64,000 nt of DNA from Hirundichthys speculiger (Eukaryota > Chordata > Actinopteri > Beloniformes > Exocoetidae): assembly GCA_018398805.1 (NCBI GenBank), contig JAGFBZ010000747.1, positions 124,001 through 188,000 of the forward strand, written 5' to 3'. A model generated the notes under the pieces. That model was not told the DNA's origin. It worked only from the letters and a program-made list of their open reading frames with translations, and did no database searches. Each line of letters begins with the position of its first letter. Position 1 is the stretch's first letter. Below are positions 32,215 through 43,669 of the stretch, one piece after another. The translations under genes and the position numbers were made by a program.

Positions 32215-33256
32215 AATTTAAATTTTTGGGCATTATTTTAGACTCTCAGCTTAAGTTTAATAAACATATTAAGAAACTCACCTCAACACTGCGAACAAAC
32301 TTGAACTGTTTTAGAATGATAAGGCATCACATACCCACCAAGGCAGCCTTATTGTTCTTTCATGCCATGATACTCTCTCATCTGTCCTATTGCATCACTG
32401 TTTGGAGCCAAGCCTCCCAGACAACAATGAAACCGATTCTATCACTATATAAACAGGCACTTAAAATACTGGACCAGAAACCAACAATGTGGCATCACTG
32501 TGTAATAGTAAAGAAATATAACCCTTTTAAGCTTTGAGATTTTTTTGAAGTTTTCTTTTCTTAAACTAATTTTTAAATGTGTAAATAACCTTGCTCCTGC
32601 TGTGCTTTGTCCTTTTGTAACAAAAATAAGCATAAGAAGGGTAGCAACCAGGGGAGCAGTGAATGGCAACTGTATAGCAGAGGGTCGTAAAACCAGTTTG
32701 GCCAATCTAGTTTCTTAGTACTTGGGACAAATTTCTGGAATGACTTGCCATCAGAAATAAAAACAGAGACTGAGCCTAAAATATTTAACAAAAAAGTAAA
32801 ACAATTGCTTAAGGTAAACCAAACATGCAACCATCATGACGGGCAATAGACAACACACGCACACACGCACACACACACACCTTATACTACTTATATATAT
32901 ACATGCTGTGTTATTTATCTTTTTGTTATATTATTTATATATACATGCTGTGTTATTTATCCTTTTGTTTTTCTGTGTTGTTTGTTATCTTATGGCATGA
33001 TATTTTCATCCTATAAGCAAACACATTTTAAATAGCATATATCCGTATAAATTTTAGTGATATTTTAGCTTAAAGTGACATTTTATTACATTATGTAGCC
33101 TGATCAGGGACTGGGTTTGCAAACTAGCCATCTGGCTACAAACCTCTTATGTACCCATATCTACAAGTTTTGTCATGGCTTTGCCATGTCTTGTTTGTAA
33201 TAATGTGCATTGCATTGTCCCTGCCAAATAAACTACTAATAAAAAAAAAAAAAAAA
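32215..33256 (+). mobile_element. 5'-truncated non-LTR retrotransposon (3' end)
   Basis: Carries the C-terminal part of a reverse-transcriptase ORF, a 3' UTR with a CA repeat (about 32850-32880), AATAAA (near 33226) and an A17 tail ending about 33256. The exact 5' edge is uncertain. The clade is probably CR1/L2-like, from the ORF style. Confidence 0.68.
32226..32537 (+). pseudogene. LINE reverse-transcriptase C-terminal fragment
   Basis: About 103 residues with MGIILDSQLKFNKHIKKLTS, then HLSYCITVWSQAS and LYKQALKILDQKP. These are the post-catalytic connection/thumb segments of jockey/L2-group LINE reverse transcriptases (LG(I/V)xLDxxLxFxxHI and YGITVWG-type blocks). The palm with the FADD box and the endonuclease lie upstream in an intact element and are absent, so this is a dead fragment. 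It ends KKYNPFKL shortly before a stop. No host function is implied. Confidence 0.7.
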
Positions 33257-33415
33257 CTACAATAAAGAATTAACATCTCTCCTGTGAATTTAAAGCTAAT
33301 TGAGAAGGCATAAATGGCTATATCTTAAAATTGGTCATCATGGTGGAACTCAGAGAGCTGAACAGTTTCTCAGATGGTACGCTGTATTAAATGTTTGAGA
33401 ATCACTGCTGTAGAG

Positions 33416-33622
33416 CAGTAATTCCCAAAGTGTGGGCTGCGGCCCCCTGGTGGGCCGTCGTGGGACTGCAGGTGGGCTGTGAGAGGTCATTAAAATTAAA
33501 CAAATGTGTTTTAAATCCTTGATCTTTTTTAAATCACAGTTGTGATTAAAGGTTTCGGTGGACCGCGTATATTTTTCACATTTCAAATTGGGCCTTGGTA
33601 TTCTGTAGTTTGGGAACGGCCG
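33416..33622. mobile_element. 207-bp hAT MITE with perfect TSD
   Basis: Short form of the element at 6680-7466, starting CAGTAATTCCCAAAGTGTGG and ending AGTTTGGGAACGGCCG. The TSD CTGTAGAG is at 33408-33415 and 33623-33630. The left TSD copy is also the right flank of the hAT ending at 33407, so the two elements abut through one 8-mer. Confidence 0.92.
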
Positions 33623-33824
33623 CTGTAGAGAGAAACTGAAAGAGAAATGACAGTTTTACATGGGCTGTTCCTTCAATGCTAATGTGAACCCTGGTTGGTT
33701 AAGGATTCAGAACTGGACCAATAGTTTCGACAGTTAAAATGAATAAAATAATTGCCATTTGTGGTGGTGTAGTATATGGGCAGTGGTAATCATTTTGACA
33801 AATAATTGCTCGCAGCAACATTAA

Positions 33825-33961
33825 AAAAGAAGAAAAAAAATGAACTAAAAATGAACTATTTAGTTCATTTTTTGAAATGGTGAACTGAACTAGTTCATTT
33901 TTAATTTCTGTGAACTATGAAATTAACTAGTTTGTGTAAAAAGTGAACTTGCCCAACGCTG
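33825..33961. mobile_element. hAT-like end fragment
   Basis: Repeated GAACTAGTTCA-type motifs and the terminus AAGTGAACTTGCCCAACGCT, an end seen in fish hAT elements. The other end was not found. Confidence 0.45.
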
Positions 33962-34943
33962 CCTATGAATGATTACACATCTGTGTGTATTTTATTGTGC
34001 ACCAGATGCTGCGGTTAATAACACACCTGACAGTCCACACAGTATATTCGTTCGGCCCTCCAACAGTCAGAAGGTCTGACAGAACCCTGTTTCACTGTCA
34101 CCTTGCCTTGGAGGAGAAGGAAAAACTCTCAAAGCTTATCAACCGAACGGCACTGTTATCCCCCAACTTGCTCGGCGTTTCATTAGACCGTCTCACACCA
34201 GAGTTGCCCTCCTCTCCCTGTTTCTTCCTCACTCAGACACATGCAGGGTGACATCTCCTTCCTAATCAAGTAGTGGATTATGTTGTCCTGATAAATTGGA
34301 GCTTGTAGCACTTGAAAGGTCCTCTTGGTGGAGTGCCTCCCCCCTCTGACAGCTAGATCAAGCCCCCCGGGGAGCAAGGAGGGAGAACATTACCTTGTTA
34401 TGATTTGTGGTAAATCGGACAAATGTTTTGAGAAAGGCCTCCTCCAAGCAGTGTGTTTGAGAAATTTAAACCTGTGGAGAAACTTTTAAAAGCATGACTG
34501 TAATTCATACCTGGGTCACAAACAATACAGGCATCTATTTCTCTTTAACATGACTAAAAGGGATTTTTTTTTTTTTTTTTACTTCTCCTGCATTTTGTAA
34601 ATGAATTATCAGGCAGAGTGCAGCCTTGTGCTCTCTAAGCATCTGACCATAGGCAGTTAGGCATCTTAATTTCAGCTCTGTGAATGACATGACATGATAT
34701 CAGTTGTTACGTGATGTGACAATGCAGTGGAGTGGGGGAAATGCACACTAATGACAAGAGCTAACTGAGGCGTTTGCCGAGATAAATATGCAACACAGAG
34801 CTGAGCGGCTTCAAATATTTATACATGAATGTGCACATTACATGCTCCCTGAGATTCAGTTCTCCTCTCATATAAATCTCAGCGCTTCAGAAAATACGTA
34901 AATACTTTCCAAATGACAGAACAGTACTGTGTATGAGACATGC
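33962..34943. other. no gene seen
   Basis: Single-copy-looking DNA with a poly-T run near 34567-34584. No exon or repeat recognised. Confidence 0.5.
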
Positions 34944-35071
34944 AGGGGCGAGACAAAGTATGTGAACCCTTTAGAATTATTAACATTTCTGTATCAGTTT
35001 GCCATAAAATGTGATCTAATCTTCATTTAAATCATAATAATAACTACCAAGATTAAGGTCATAATGTACAA

Positions 35072-36836
35072 CTAGAAAATTTCGGAGAAATTTTGAGGCG
35101 TGGCCAATTAAGCCGCCCGTCAGCGGAACCAGAGTGGCCTGCAGAGTGCTGAACCAGTGACCAGTGTGGCCTGCAGAGTCCTGACCAAAACCTGATAGAA
35201 GACTTCTGGGATGTTGACCTTCTGGGCCAAGATCAGTGTGTGACCTCAAAAATGCACTTCTGGAAGAATGGTCAAAAATCCCCAATAAACACACTTCCTA
35301 GAAGTGTTGAAGCTGTTCATGCTGCAAAGGGTGGAGCCCGTCATATTGATTAGGAATGGGAAGAACTAAAGCCCATATGTGAGTCAAGGCTGTGATCATT
35401 CTCATAATATATTATACACTGTGCCTGAAGAACAGGCAGAAAGGGGCGGGGCTTCAGGGGAGGCAGTCACATGTGCGGCTCCTCCAGCGTGTGTATGTGT
35501 GTCTGTGAGATCAGAGAGAAAGAGGTAGCGACCACCTAATTCCACTGTCTCCAGTCAGTCCAAATCTGGATTTCTGTGTCCGAACAAACGGCTGTAATTC
35601 AAAAGCTGCATAAGTTTTTGAAAAAATTCTTGAACCGGAAGCGCCACAAGGCTTTCAGCTACGCGGTGATATATATTTTAATTTCGTCAATGTTTTCCGT
35701 TTTTAAACTAGAGCAGTTTTAAAAAGTATAAATTTATCATCTGGAGCTGGCAGTCTGTCTATTCTGTCAAAATCCGATTTTCCATGTCCCGAACAAACGG
35801 CTGTAATTCAAAAACTGAATACGTTTTTGAAAAAATTCTTGAACCGTGAGCGCCACAAGGCTTTCAGGATTCCAGGGATATATTTCTTGTTTCACAAATG
35901 CCTACCGTTTTTAAAAAACATTAAACTTTTCCCTGTCAGACGACAGAATTTAGAAATTTCCCCATTGAAATAAACAGGAGCCGGGAAGGACCACCTTGAA
36001 CTCTAGGTTGATTTGACGGAAAACTAAACACCACACAGACACAAAAGTCACATCATCTGAAAAAGGAAAATGCCTACGTTTTGATGTATAATTTATGTAG
36101 GTTGAGCAAAAGGAGTGGACGTGAAAGAGGAAAAGGCAGGTTTAAAAAGTTCATTTCTTCTCTCCTCGGAGCTAGAGTGCGTGATGACATCACTAGAGTG
36201 AGGAGTGATTTCTGAAGATTTTGTAAAAAATCATAAAATGTAAATCGCGATTTCTCTAAGACGGTAAATCACAACAATACACGGCTTCAGTATGTTATAG
36301 GTCAATGTCTTGTGACCCGTTTAAACTTCGAATGGTGTCTCTGTGATGAAATATGGCCGTGCTAGACAGGTCCAAAGAGGGGTGGGTTTTGGGCTTTGGG
36401 GCTTTTTTTTTTTTTTTACAAAAGGTCGCCGTTTTTTGGGATTTGACGGAACCGTTTGACGGAACGCCACCAAAAGTCATAGCACACCGATCCCGAACGA
36501 GCCAGTCGTTTTGATGTATTTTTTGTTGGGTTTTTCTCAAAGCTGCGGGCCGTGAAAACCGTCAAAATTTGTGACCGAAGACGGAAAAATTAAAAAAACA
36601 AGAATAAATACGTCGAATACTAATAGGAGTGGCTTCAATGCTTCACATTTGCCACGCCTAATAAAAAGTTACGAGAATAAATACGCTGAATAGTAATAGG
36701 AGTGGCTTCAATGCTTTGCATTGGCCATGCTTCGCATTGGCCACGCCTAATAAATACGCCGAATAGTAATAGGAGTGGCTTCAATGCTTTGCATTGGCCA
36801 TGCTTCGCGCTTTGCATTGGCCACGCCTAATTATAA
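35072..36836 (-). mobile_element. helentron-like element, copy B
   Basis: Reverse orientation: CTAG at 35072-35075 followed by the 8-bp hairpin AAAATTTCGGAGAAATTTT, then the shared GGCGTGGCCAATTAAGCCGC. The 5' region (36600-36836) contains tandem units of GAATAGTAATAGGAGTGGCT plus TCAATGCTTTGCATTGGCCA. No Rep/helicase ORF. Confidence 0.55.
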
Positions 36837-36846
36837 AGTCTAGATC

Positions 36847-37490
36847 CAGGGGTGTCAGACTTATTTCCACTGAGGGCCACATCAGCATCATGGTTGCCCT
36901 TGAAGGGCCAGATTGACGGCATGAATGTAACAAAATGCAATATAAATCAAAATAAATTAAACTACACCTTATTAAAATGTTAAATAACGGTTTCTGTATT
37001 TATTATGTATTCAAGTTTCAAATATTTACCTTATTATTATATTAAACTCAGGGTTTGTGGTTGTAAGAGTATCCATTACCTTGGTTTCAGAAGCGGAAGT
37101 GATTCTTTGATTTGATTTGATACTTAGCTCCGTGTTTGCTGTCAAAATGCCGACGCAGATTAAACTCTTTCACGACTGACACTGCCTCATAACACAAAAG
37201 ACAAACTGTTATTTCACCTTGAGATACAAACTACACTCCTTGTGCATCAATTTTTCTTTTCTTGGACATGTTGGGGTTAGTTTGTAAAGGCTTTTCTTTG
37301 TGGGTAATGAACGAAATGCATGATGGGAGATGTAGTTTATCATCAATATGCACTTTAAAGTGGCGTAAGCTTATTTTAAGTCTTAAAATATTGGTTTTAA
37401 ATTTAAGCCAATAATGCACAAGCTCTCGAGGGCCTCATAAAATGACGTGACGGGCCACATTTGGCCCACGGGCCTTGTGTTTGACACATG
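36847..37490 (-). mobile_element. hAT copy 2 of the 2811 family (no helentron insert)
   Basis: Starts CAGGGGTGTCAGACTTATTT and ends TTGTGTTTGACACATG. Homologous to both halves of 2811-4867 and uninterrupted where that copy holds the helentron-like insert, so it serves as the empty-site reference. Its finger ORF is reduced to a short MSKKRKIDAQG start near 37270. No matching 8-bp TSD, because its left side abuts copy B. Confidence 0.8.
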
Positions 37491-37740
37491 TATGTCAAAG
37501 TGTCTTAAAAAAAAGGTGCTGGAGAAAAATGGCATTCTGCCATGGACATCCTGTCTGTTCAACGACCTACATGTGGCAGACAGAGATGAACAGAGATCAT
37601 ACTTTCTGGCAAATTAGAAAAAGTGGTCATCACGGTTCACATACTTTCTCTTGTTGTGTCGTAGTCATACTGTATAATTTATTGTTATATTCTCCAAAAA
37701 TGATTTGCACCTTTCTGCATCCTCCAGATGTTAACTGCCT

Positions 37741-37771
37741 TCTCTTCTCTGTTCCCACTACTCCTCTGCAG
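37741..37771 (+). other. ntng1: splice acceptor of the ntng1 exon
   Basis: A pyrimidine-rich tract (TCTCTTCTCTGTTCCC, then CTCCTCTG) ends in CAG at 37769-37771. The coding phase is 0 at GAG. Confidence 0.9.
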
Positions 37772-38415
37772 GAGAATCCTTACATGTGTAACAATGAATG
37801 TGACGCCACCACCGAGGAGCTAGCACACCCCCCAGGGCTCATGTTTGATACTGAGGGTCGCAACCCCACAACCTTCTGGCAGTCCACGTCCTGGAAGAAA
37901 TATCCCAAGCCCCTTTTGGTCAACATTACACTGTCTTGGAACAAGACCATCGAGCTGACTGATGACATCCTCCTCACCTTTGAGTCCGGCAGGCCCGAGC
38001 AGATGGTCCTGGAGAAGTCTCTGGACTATGGGCGGACCTGGCAGCCCTACCAGTTTTATGCCACTGACTGCCTGGATGCCTTCACCATGGAGCCCAAGAC
38101 GGTGCAGGACCTGACTCAGCATACCCTGCTGGACATCATCTGCACTGAGGAGTACTCTCGAGGCTATGTCTGGAAGAATGACAAAACGGTACGCTTCGAG
38201 ATCAAGGACCGCTTTGCACTGTTCGCCGGGCCCCGGCTCCACAACATGGCCTCGCTCTACGGACAGCTGGATACGACCAAGAACCTGAGAGACTTTTTTA
38301 CTATCACCGACCTGAGGATCCGCCTGCTCCGGCCTGCCACGGGGGCTACGATGGTTGACGAAAACAACTTGTCCAGATACTTCTATGCCATTTCCGACAT
38401 CAAAGTTCAGGGCAG
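37772..38415 (+). CDS. ntng1: netrin-G1, laminin N-terminal domain exon (partial gene)
   Basis: A 644-bp internal exon (214 codons plus 2 nt) of a netrin-G. Netrin-Gs are GPI-anchored axonal adhesion proteins that bind postsynaptic NGL/LRRC4-family partners through the laminin N-terminal (LamNT, domain VI) fold. The translation begins [20 protein letters not shown] and ends [12 protein letters not shown]. It contains the LamNT hallmarks [33 protein letters not shown], the DCLDAF and IICTEEYS cysteines, [20 protein letters not shown] and [10 protein letters not shown]-glycosylation sequons are NIT and NKT. The [18 protein letters not shown] and ICTEEYS segments fit NTNG1 better than NTNG2. In the family this exon follows the signal-peptide exon and precedes the laminin-EGF exons. 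Neither neighbour is in the window. There are no frame lesions. Open sequence upstream of 37772 is intron. Confidence 0.95.
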
Positions 38416-38421
38416 GTAAGG
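38416..38421 (+). other. ntng1: splice donor of the ntng1 exon
   Basis: GTAAGG directly after ...CAGGGCAG. The exon ends two bases into an Arg codon, matching the conserved GR|C junction before the first laminin-EGF repeat. Confidence 0.9.
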
Positions 38422-39276
38422 CAGACCATCCTCTGAATCCATGTGGTGTGGTGGTCTCAAGGGCTGGGCCCCCGAGGCTTTGGAAGGAAAAGTTCTTTAA
38501 ACAGATGCTTTTAGGGTTAATTATGCAAAGATGATTCATTAGATTGACACCTCAGTGGTTTTTCTGTGGTTTTATTGCAACTGTAGCACAGCCGCCCGGT
38601 TGTGAGAAAAATGCATTTACTGTTAACCATTCTTTCCAATTAGCCAGTGGATCCATTATGCTGAGCAAAGTTCACAGGTTGTCAGCATGTCTTAATTAAC
38701 TAAGCTGCTTACGGTTTGCTGAAGCAGCCTATTCTAGACGTCAAACCCACTCAGCTGTCTCCTGGCCTGTAGAAGACATCAGATGCAGCTTTTCAGCCGT
38801 CAGGTCACTGCACACTGTAATTAGAGCTTGATTTACAGAATCTACAGAAGGTCGTATAACATGAAAACAAGGCGCTGTCATGCTGTTAGCGGAAAGACCC
38901 ACAAAAGCTTCTCCCGCTTCTTGATGCCACTCCAGGAGTCACTGGGGCATAGACTTAAGTGGATCTGTTTTACACACTGTGGTTTTTCAATTTACCAGAT
39001 GTGCATGTGGTTGTGTGGTTGAAGGGGATCAACATTTAATTACTCTTGTTTTACTTTTCACACATGAGAGACTCGCTGTGCAGCAGCACAGCATGGCAGC
39101 TCGTCACAACAATTCAAGCAAATGAGTAAAAAGCGCTGAAGTCTTGGGCCGGACTGTGGCTGTACTGCAGTGTGCCTGGGCCTGAAGATAAACTGCAGTC
39201 TTGTTAGCGATTACTATAAAAGATGCAGCTGCATGAAGAATAAAGTCACAATGTTCAGTGTCCAATTTAACGAGTA
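38422..39276 (+). other. ntng1 intron, no further feature seen
   Basis: Single-copy-looking DNA after the donor. No second exon is recognised here or further right in the window. Confidence 0.55.
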
Positions 39277-39328
39277 CCCATCCATCCATCCATCCATCCA
39301 TTAACTTCCACTTATCCAAGTTCGGGTC
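39277..39328 (-). mobile_element. Rex3 3' tip, heavily 5'-truncated
   Basis: CCATCC tandem repeats followed by ATTAACTTCCACTTATCCAA and GTTCGGGTC. This is the complement of the Rex3 3' end (GACCCGA..TTGGATAAG.GGAAG plus GATG repeats) seen at 63361-63390. Confidence 0.7.
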
Positions 39329-39378
39329 AGATGGATGGGCCCTTTATGCACCTAAGTATGTACCCCAGGGGCACATAC

Positions 39379-40870
39379 TAAGGGTGCATGATGATGGGTA
39401 CTGGCGAATATCTGATACACCCATATTTTATAAACAAATTTTTGCTGATTGCCGATATAATCCACCTATGCTCCTGATGCAGTGCTTAAAATGATATCAA
39501 TTTTAATTTATGTTGCTTTTATCATGATAGTAATGGGACTGATGCAGACACATTCCTATAACAACATAAGAAAGTCACTTTAGCTTAGGACTTTCTGAAT
39601 GATGCATTTTGCCCTAGAAGGGGACGTCATGGTCACACTGCCTGTGATGACAGCTCTTAAGACAAGCTACTATATTAGTGATGTTGAAGGAGTGAGTTTT
39701 GACTCCTCCTCGCATGACCGATGAGTACTCATTGCAAACATCAATTCTGTCATCAATTTCTGACACTTTGAAAAACCGCCACACAGCAGGTATGTTTGGT
39801 TTGTCCCTCTTTTATGTTCATCAATATAATGAGGCCTCTCTTTTTTTTTTGACATTGCTGTGGTTGCATGCTAATGAAATCTTTGGGGTGAAAAAATAAA
39901 TTTATTAGGGATTCACGATAACAGTTTTTTAAAACCGATACAGATAACCGATAACACACTAAGATAACTAAGATAACTAAGATCATTACATCAATACTAT
40001 GAACAAAATCAAAAACAGTCTGGAATTTTTAAATGAACAGATATTTATTTTTTCCAATGAAAAACTATTGTCAAGCCTCTCAAACATTTTCATAAAGCTA
40101 TCAAACAAACCTATTTGATATCTCACATCAACTTAAATAAGGTTCATTACTGACTGATATAAAAAAATAAAGTCTCCTTGAACTGATGGAAATACATGCA
40201 TCGGAATTACTAACTGGAAAAGATTAACATTTAAAGGATTTTTGGCTTGTGGTTCCATTTAAATTAATACCTTTAATTAAAGTAAATAAGGTTCAGTAGT
40301 TTTTGTTTTTTATTTTTTAATCTCATGGAAGCTTTAGATGAGAGGAATGAGGGAGAGGAGGGGAGACTGCTGCTGGCTTGCACACGTTAGCATTAGCTTC
40401 CGTTAGCTTCTTTTAGCCTTTTCTATTTTTTTCCTTTTTTTATGTGTAGCATGTGGGAAAATACTGCGAATATCAATTCAAGTCAGCAACTACTAAAATT
40501 ATGACCGAGTTAACGAGTTGTTTTCTGGCATGAGGGGGTATTCTTGATTTTCCTGATTGAGTAATCGTTTTTCTGATTATGCCGACGTCACTTGAACATA
40601 ACATTCACTGCTGGTCGTTCAAGGCTCAGAGGGAGCGAGGCACTGCCGTGTTGACAAATATATATATGTTATCGGGGCTATTCGTCGTGATATCAGAGTT
40701 ATCAGGATTACGTCATAAATTTCTGTTATCAGCCCGATATTTATGGTGCACCCCTAAAATTTATATATATCTGCATAGGACTATTGGGATTTTATGCTGA
40801 TGCAGATGTTTCATTTTGTAATCTTTATTGCCAGATAACGATGTTGTGCCGATGTCATCATGCATCCCTA
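39379..40870. mobile_element. hAT M hosting H2
   Basis: Starts TAAGGGTGCATGATGATGGG and ends CATCATGCATCCCTA. Flanks GCACATAC (39371-39378) and GTGCATAC (40871-40878) match at 6 of 8 bases. H2 occupies 39906-40756, leaving about 640 bp of M. Confidence 0.72.
39906..40756 (-). mobile_element. hAT family H, copy H2
   Basis: Ends TAGGGATTCACGATAAC and GGTGCACCCCTA, with perfect TSD AAATTTAT at 39898-39905 and 40757-40764. It lacks the BED-finger coding part kept in H1 and H3. Confidence 0.92.
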
Positions 40871-41009
40871 GTGCATACTAAGAAGAAAATCCTTCACTTG
40901 AGAGCATACTTGCATACATGATTTTCTAAAGAGACTACTAAATCGTTCAGGGAGCCATTCAGATGTGCAGGTTACTGTGTCATCACAGGTACAAACCAGA
41001 GGAGAATTA

Positions 41010-41815
41010 GAGGCTTTTGGTTGCCCGGACGACGCCTGGCATGGACGCTTCTAGCTGCTGCTCCGGGACTTGTCTCTGCTACGCTGGACGCTGGACGCTC
41101 CAGTTTGTGCCCGGTTTGTGGTGATCTGCGGTCGGATGTCTACATACTGTCTGCAGGGGGCGGAGCGGTCCTCTTGCGGCTGGTGGAGACCTGCCGCCGC
41201 GGACATGGACGGTGTCGCTGGAGGCCGGTTCGGGAAAGCTAAGCTAAGTAGCCCTGAACTGCTACTCGCGACAACCACTGCCACTGGATCCGGGCTGCAG
41301 CACCACGGAGCCGGGACGGGAGCCCCCGACGTAGCGGCGGCGGCATGCTGCCCCCGTCCACCTGTCTACACGCCGGATGGGTCAGCTGATCTGGCAGGGG
41401 ACGTCTGGTGACCTGGTGGGGCCCAGCACCGCCGGGGGAGATGACAAGGGCCTGGTCCGCATGATGAACCGGGCTCTGAGACGTTTGGCTCCGTCCCTCG
41501 CCGGACTGAATGGAGCTCGGTCTTCCCAGAGGAGACGGTCTGGTTTACCGGTGTTTCCTCCTCTGACCTGGAGATATCTCACTTGTCATCATTATGGAGA
41601 TATACTGGTTCTAACGGCTGTTAACTGTTTTAACGGCTGCTAACGGCGGTTAACTGGAGTTAGCACTCGGACCACGGGACCTGGCATGAAAAGGAGCGCT
41701 GGACACTAGCAGCTCCCCTAGTACAGCAGATTTTTCCTGGTGTACCTAAACTTGAATTTCCCCATTGGGGGATTAATAAAGTATTTTGAATTGAATTTTT
41801 TTTAAATTGAATTAT
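41010..41815 (+). mobile_element. retroelement 3' region with AATTGAA tail
   Basis: A GC-rich body (41020-41560) passes into GAATTTCCCCATTGGGGGAT, then TAATAAAGTATTTTGAATTG and a short AATTGAATT tail, a common fish LINE/SINE 3' end. The small overlapping frames (PGRRLAWTLLAAAPGLVSA and others) are not recognised and probably non-coding. The 5' edge is uncertain. Confidence 0.5.
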
Positions 41816-43661
41816 CCAGTCTCCCTAACTTCATCTCCACCGGGCCTCACATCATTTTGCATTTGTGGAAGTGTGCAGTGTAACATTGTAACCTCAATTT
41901 CAAGTCTCAAGTTAAGTCAACTGGGTGACTCCTTTCCCTGAAACTGACTGCTTTGAACAGAGCTGTGAAGACATGGTTGAAAAAAGAGCTTTTGTACTGT
42001 GTGTGTGATTTGAACATGGCTTGTCACCGACATCTCATTAAGACATCAGTAAACTATTGACTTTTTTTTTTTAAAGCGCCTAATAAGGATTTAACTGCAT
42101 ATTACAGCCCAACATGTAATTTTTACTGTAATAATATGTTTGTTACTGTGACATTATTTACATTAATGTTATCAAATGCCTTTAAGCTATGTAATGTATC
42201 CATGATTTGTTGATTTCCCTAATATGCCATTACGTCCAGCACAACCATCACTCCGGTGAACAGTAAATGGGCAGGTACCCCTGAGCACAAGAGGCTATGA
42301 TAATGAATGCCTCACTCAGAAATTGAATTTTTGACTTTTCTTATGATTGAGAAGGTCATTCAGAAAAAAATAACTGGAGGGAATTTACTAACACAAAAGA
42401 CCAGAACAGGCATCCATTCAAAATGCACTGAAATAAAGAGGGCTGTCATAAGCGAAGATTATTTATTCTATCTAACTAATCATGACCGAACTCATACGTC
42501 CCTGTGGGGCCGTAGACTTGAGCAATGGCTTTGCAGCGCCGTCGGGCTGCGGTCGTTTACCAGCCCGCTGCTTTTGGAGCGTGGCTCGCCTGAGAAATGT
42601 TTCCCACTGTTTCTTAAAGGTAACACACAGTTCAGCAATAATGAGATACCCTCTCCACAGAGAGGCTTCACTCTCCTTTCTACCTGCCCCTCCCGTGGCA
42701 AATCACCGCTCAGCCCCTTTGTCCATGTGTCGTATACGAGACGTAAGCTCCTTAACCCCGGAATAGAGCTCTGTGAGACTCTCCGGGAGAGATTTTGCTA
42801 GGCCCGTGAGGTTGAGTCTGGTATGTTTCACTGTGTTGGACTCAGCTGGCATCCACCAGGATCAGGAGTGGAAGTGGGTGTGGAGGGAAGGAGCTACATT
42901 AGAAGAGCTTGCAGATTTTCTGCCCTTGCCACAACAGTGTGAGAAACAAAGAAAGTTTGCCTAAGCTTTTCGCCAAAGTAGGTCAACTTCGGAAACACAG
43001 AAGAAGCAGGATATTTGTAGTTGCATCTATAACACGCAGCTGAAGCTGTTGTGAGGAATCCAGAAGTGTCATGCATGACCATTCTGTTACGGTTGATCAC
43101 AAGGAAGGACCAGACCAAAGGCACTGGGGGAAAAAAAAAAGAGAAAATCAATGCTAAGAATTTCAAATTAAAGCAGGCATGGTGCTGTGAGATGGATGCG
43201 TATAATGGAATCTAGTTGGTGACTTAAATTAATTTGACACCTCACCGTTTCATTGTATCAGCGCTGGTTAATGGCTGCATGTAGAGGGAAGAGAGCTCTG
43301 AGGGTTGCTGTGGTAGAGTGTGTGTGTGTGTGTTTTAATGCTTTACAGTAACTACACCCTTCACTTGACCCCCCCCCCAACCTGTGATCAATACAGTGTA
43401 ATTAAAGCTGGAGGAGATTCAAGCTACTAAAGGATCGCTTTCTAGCTCTTGGTTTTTGTCTCGCTCTACTTATCCATTTCTCTGAAGGGACTTTGGATCT
43501 CCGCCTCCATATGAGCAAAAGAAAGACCCCTCCCCATTTTGTTCATGTGCCACCACAGTTATTGAAAGAACTTCAGTCAGAATTTTGGCCACTTGTTGTG
43601 ATCACTTTCAGTTTTTTTTAATGGACAAACTCTATCAGAAGAATTCTTTAAGACCGATGTT
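41816..43661. other. no gene seen
   Basis: Single-copy-looking DNA with a short TG run (43319-43334) and a C run (43370-43378). The 164-codon frame at 42307-42801 has no domain and is probably chance. Confidence 0.5.
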
Positions 43662-43669
43662 GAAAAAAC

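Larger units (their letters stand above)
32038..33407. mobile_element. hAT hosting a LINE fragment
   Basis: Starts CAGTGATTCCCACAGTGTGG and ends GTTTGAGAATCACTG. The flanks CTGTGGAG (32030-32037) and CTGTAGAG (33408-33415) match at 7 of 8 bases, an aged hAT TSD. The interior is mostly a LINE fragment with a poly-A tail. Confidence 0.8.
34944..37660. mobile_element. mariner/Tc1-like TIR element hosting two other elements
   Basis: Inverted ends AAAGTATGTGAACC (34955-34968) and GGTTCACATACTTT (37634-37647), each preceded outward by a CAG/CTTG-type terminus. The interior left of 35072 and right of 37490 is the remaining mariner DNA. A helentron-like copy and a hAT fill the rest. Outer borders are approximate because the TA target is not clear. 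Confidence 0.6.

Noticed and set aside
37475..37771. Upstream extension of the ntng1 frame to a methionine ([10 protein letters not shown]...).
   Set aside because: This is intron sequence left of a strong acceptor and overlaps the mariner-like/hAT nest. Netrin-G homology begins exactly at ENPYMC.
37820..38539. A 239-codon minus-strand frame across the ntng1 exon.
   Set aside because: Antisense shadow of the conserved exon, with no recognised domain.
41021..41643. Several overlapping GC-rich frames suggesting a CpG-island exon.
   Set aside because: The segment leads into a TTCCCCATTGGGGGATTAAT plus AATAAAG and AATTGAA tail typical of a retroelement 3' end, so a repeat is more likely than a host exon. 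Not fully excluded.
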